Shown here piece after piece: positions 63,651 to 64,000 of a DNA stretch of 64,000 nt (position 1 is the stretch's first letter; the number at the start of each line of letters is the position of its first letter). This DNA is from Eukaryota sp. TZLM1-RC. Lineage: Eukaryota > Metamonada: BaSk clade. Made by a program: the position numbers and the translations under genes. The stretch spans positions 682,001 through 746,000 of the forward strand of contig JAUPSS010000003.1 in the NCBI GenBank assembly GCA_040285825.1, written 5' to 3'. The notes below the pieces were generated by a model. The model saw only the letters and a list, made by a program, of their open reading frames with translations, was not told the origin of the DNA and did not search any database.

Positions 63651-64000
63651 CTCATTGCCAATTCTTTCTTGTTTTGATTCAGAAAATCTTTTAAACAAGC
63701 TACTCAACTCATGTACATTCAAGATGTGTAATTTTGGATGAATGTGTATATCATGAGAGATTGCTGTCTGATCTAAATCGTCAAATTATTCACAATGTAT
63801 AGTGTATTGAAATTGAGACCAATCTTGAAATTTGAGTGCAAACAAAAAAAGAAATATTGCTCACTATCCGTAAGCTTATTTTTTTCCACTTCGGGTAACA
63901 ATTTCGATAACAAATAAAAGTGATTAGCTGAAACGACCAATAAAATTATCTATCAATTTAATTACCGGTTTCAATTAAAGAAAACTGACACTTTGAGGAA

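Overview
The window is AT-rich nuclear DNA from a eukaryote, most likely a unicellular, cilium-bearing protist. Evidence: beta-tubulin, a CFAP97 (Hemingway) axonemal-type protein, spliceosomal GT-AG introns, CAF-1, SEC31, Elongator ELP3 and CBP20, beside small secreted saposin-like and stand-alone NadE proteins of a kind seen in several anaerobic protists. The species cannot be named from sequence alone. Host genes are short, tightly packed and almost intronless. The introns that can be placed by protein homology are tiny: exactly 30 nt in five cases (two in the UBL-eS31 gene, one each in the DHHC enzyme, arrestin and beta-tubulin) and 28 nt in NadE.

Layout. 1-6.6 kb: a Ty3/gypsy retrotransposon on the minus strand, cut by the window edge. 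6.7-10.7 kb: fragments of an arrestin-locus duplication, a LINE, and two Fanzor/TnpB-like remnants, with a CFAP97 gene between them. 10.7-12.8 kb: a Stealth/GlcNAc-phosphotransferase-like gene and a membrane protein gene. 12.8-13.5 kb: a small hAT-type element with 8-bp target duplications. 14.3-15.9 kb: rearranged LINE. 16.1-20.3 kb: a membrane GTPase, a near full-length Fanzor-like gene and a CBP20-like gene. 22.3-31.3 kb: a duplicated piece of the arrestin locus carrying two insertions, a 279-bp LINE end and a complete 7.3-kb Ty3/gypsy element with identical 79-bp LTRs. 32.1-36.2 kb: a minus-strand array with a 2A-like peptide, a DEDD-exonuclease-like domain and a Fanzor-like RuvC nuclease, split by a LINE. 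38.5-43 kb: divergent ubiquitin-like/eS31 fusion, PhLP (PDCL3-like), DHHC palmitoyltransferase and ELP3, then another Fanzor remnant. 44-64 kb: LINE pile-up, DUF2254-like membrane protein, CAF-1 p60, coiled-coil protein, LINE, saposin-like protein, arrestin, a ZNF511-like zinc finger, beta-tubulin, SEC31, NAD synthetase and LINE debris.

The host genes do not form one pathway. What ties the window together is mobile DNA. Non-LTR elements with a restriction-like endonuclease (zinc-finger plus RGD..DV-type motif) recur about ten times. At least five Fanzor-like genes of three or more lineages are present, mostly decayed. Because the arrestin locus exists as an intact copy (53.7-56.2 kb) and a partial inverted copy, the window contains its own empty sites, so the target duplications of one LTR element and one LINE can be read directly. 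The most novel-looking features are the 2A/exonuclease/Fanzor array, two Fanzor copies whose shared 3' ends stop at or within 15 nt of the start codons of unrelated host genes, and the highly divergent ubiquitin moiety fused to ribosomal protein eS31. All functions are inferred from motifs read by eye.
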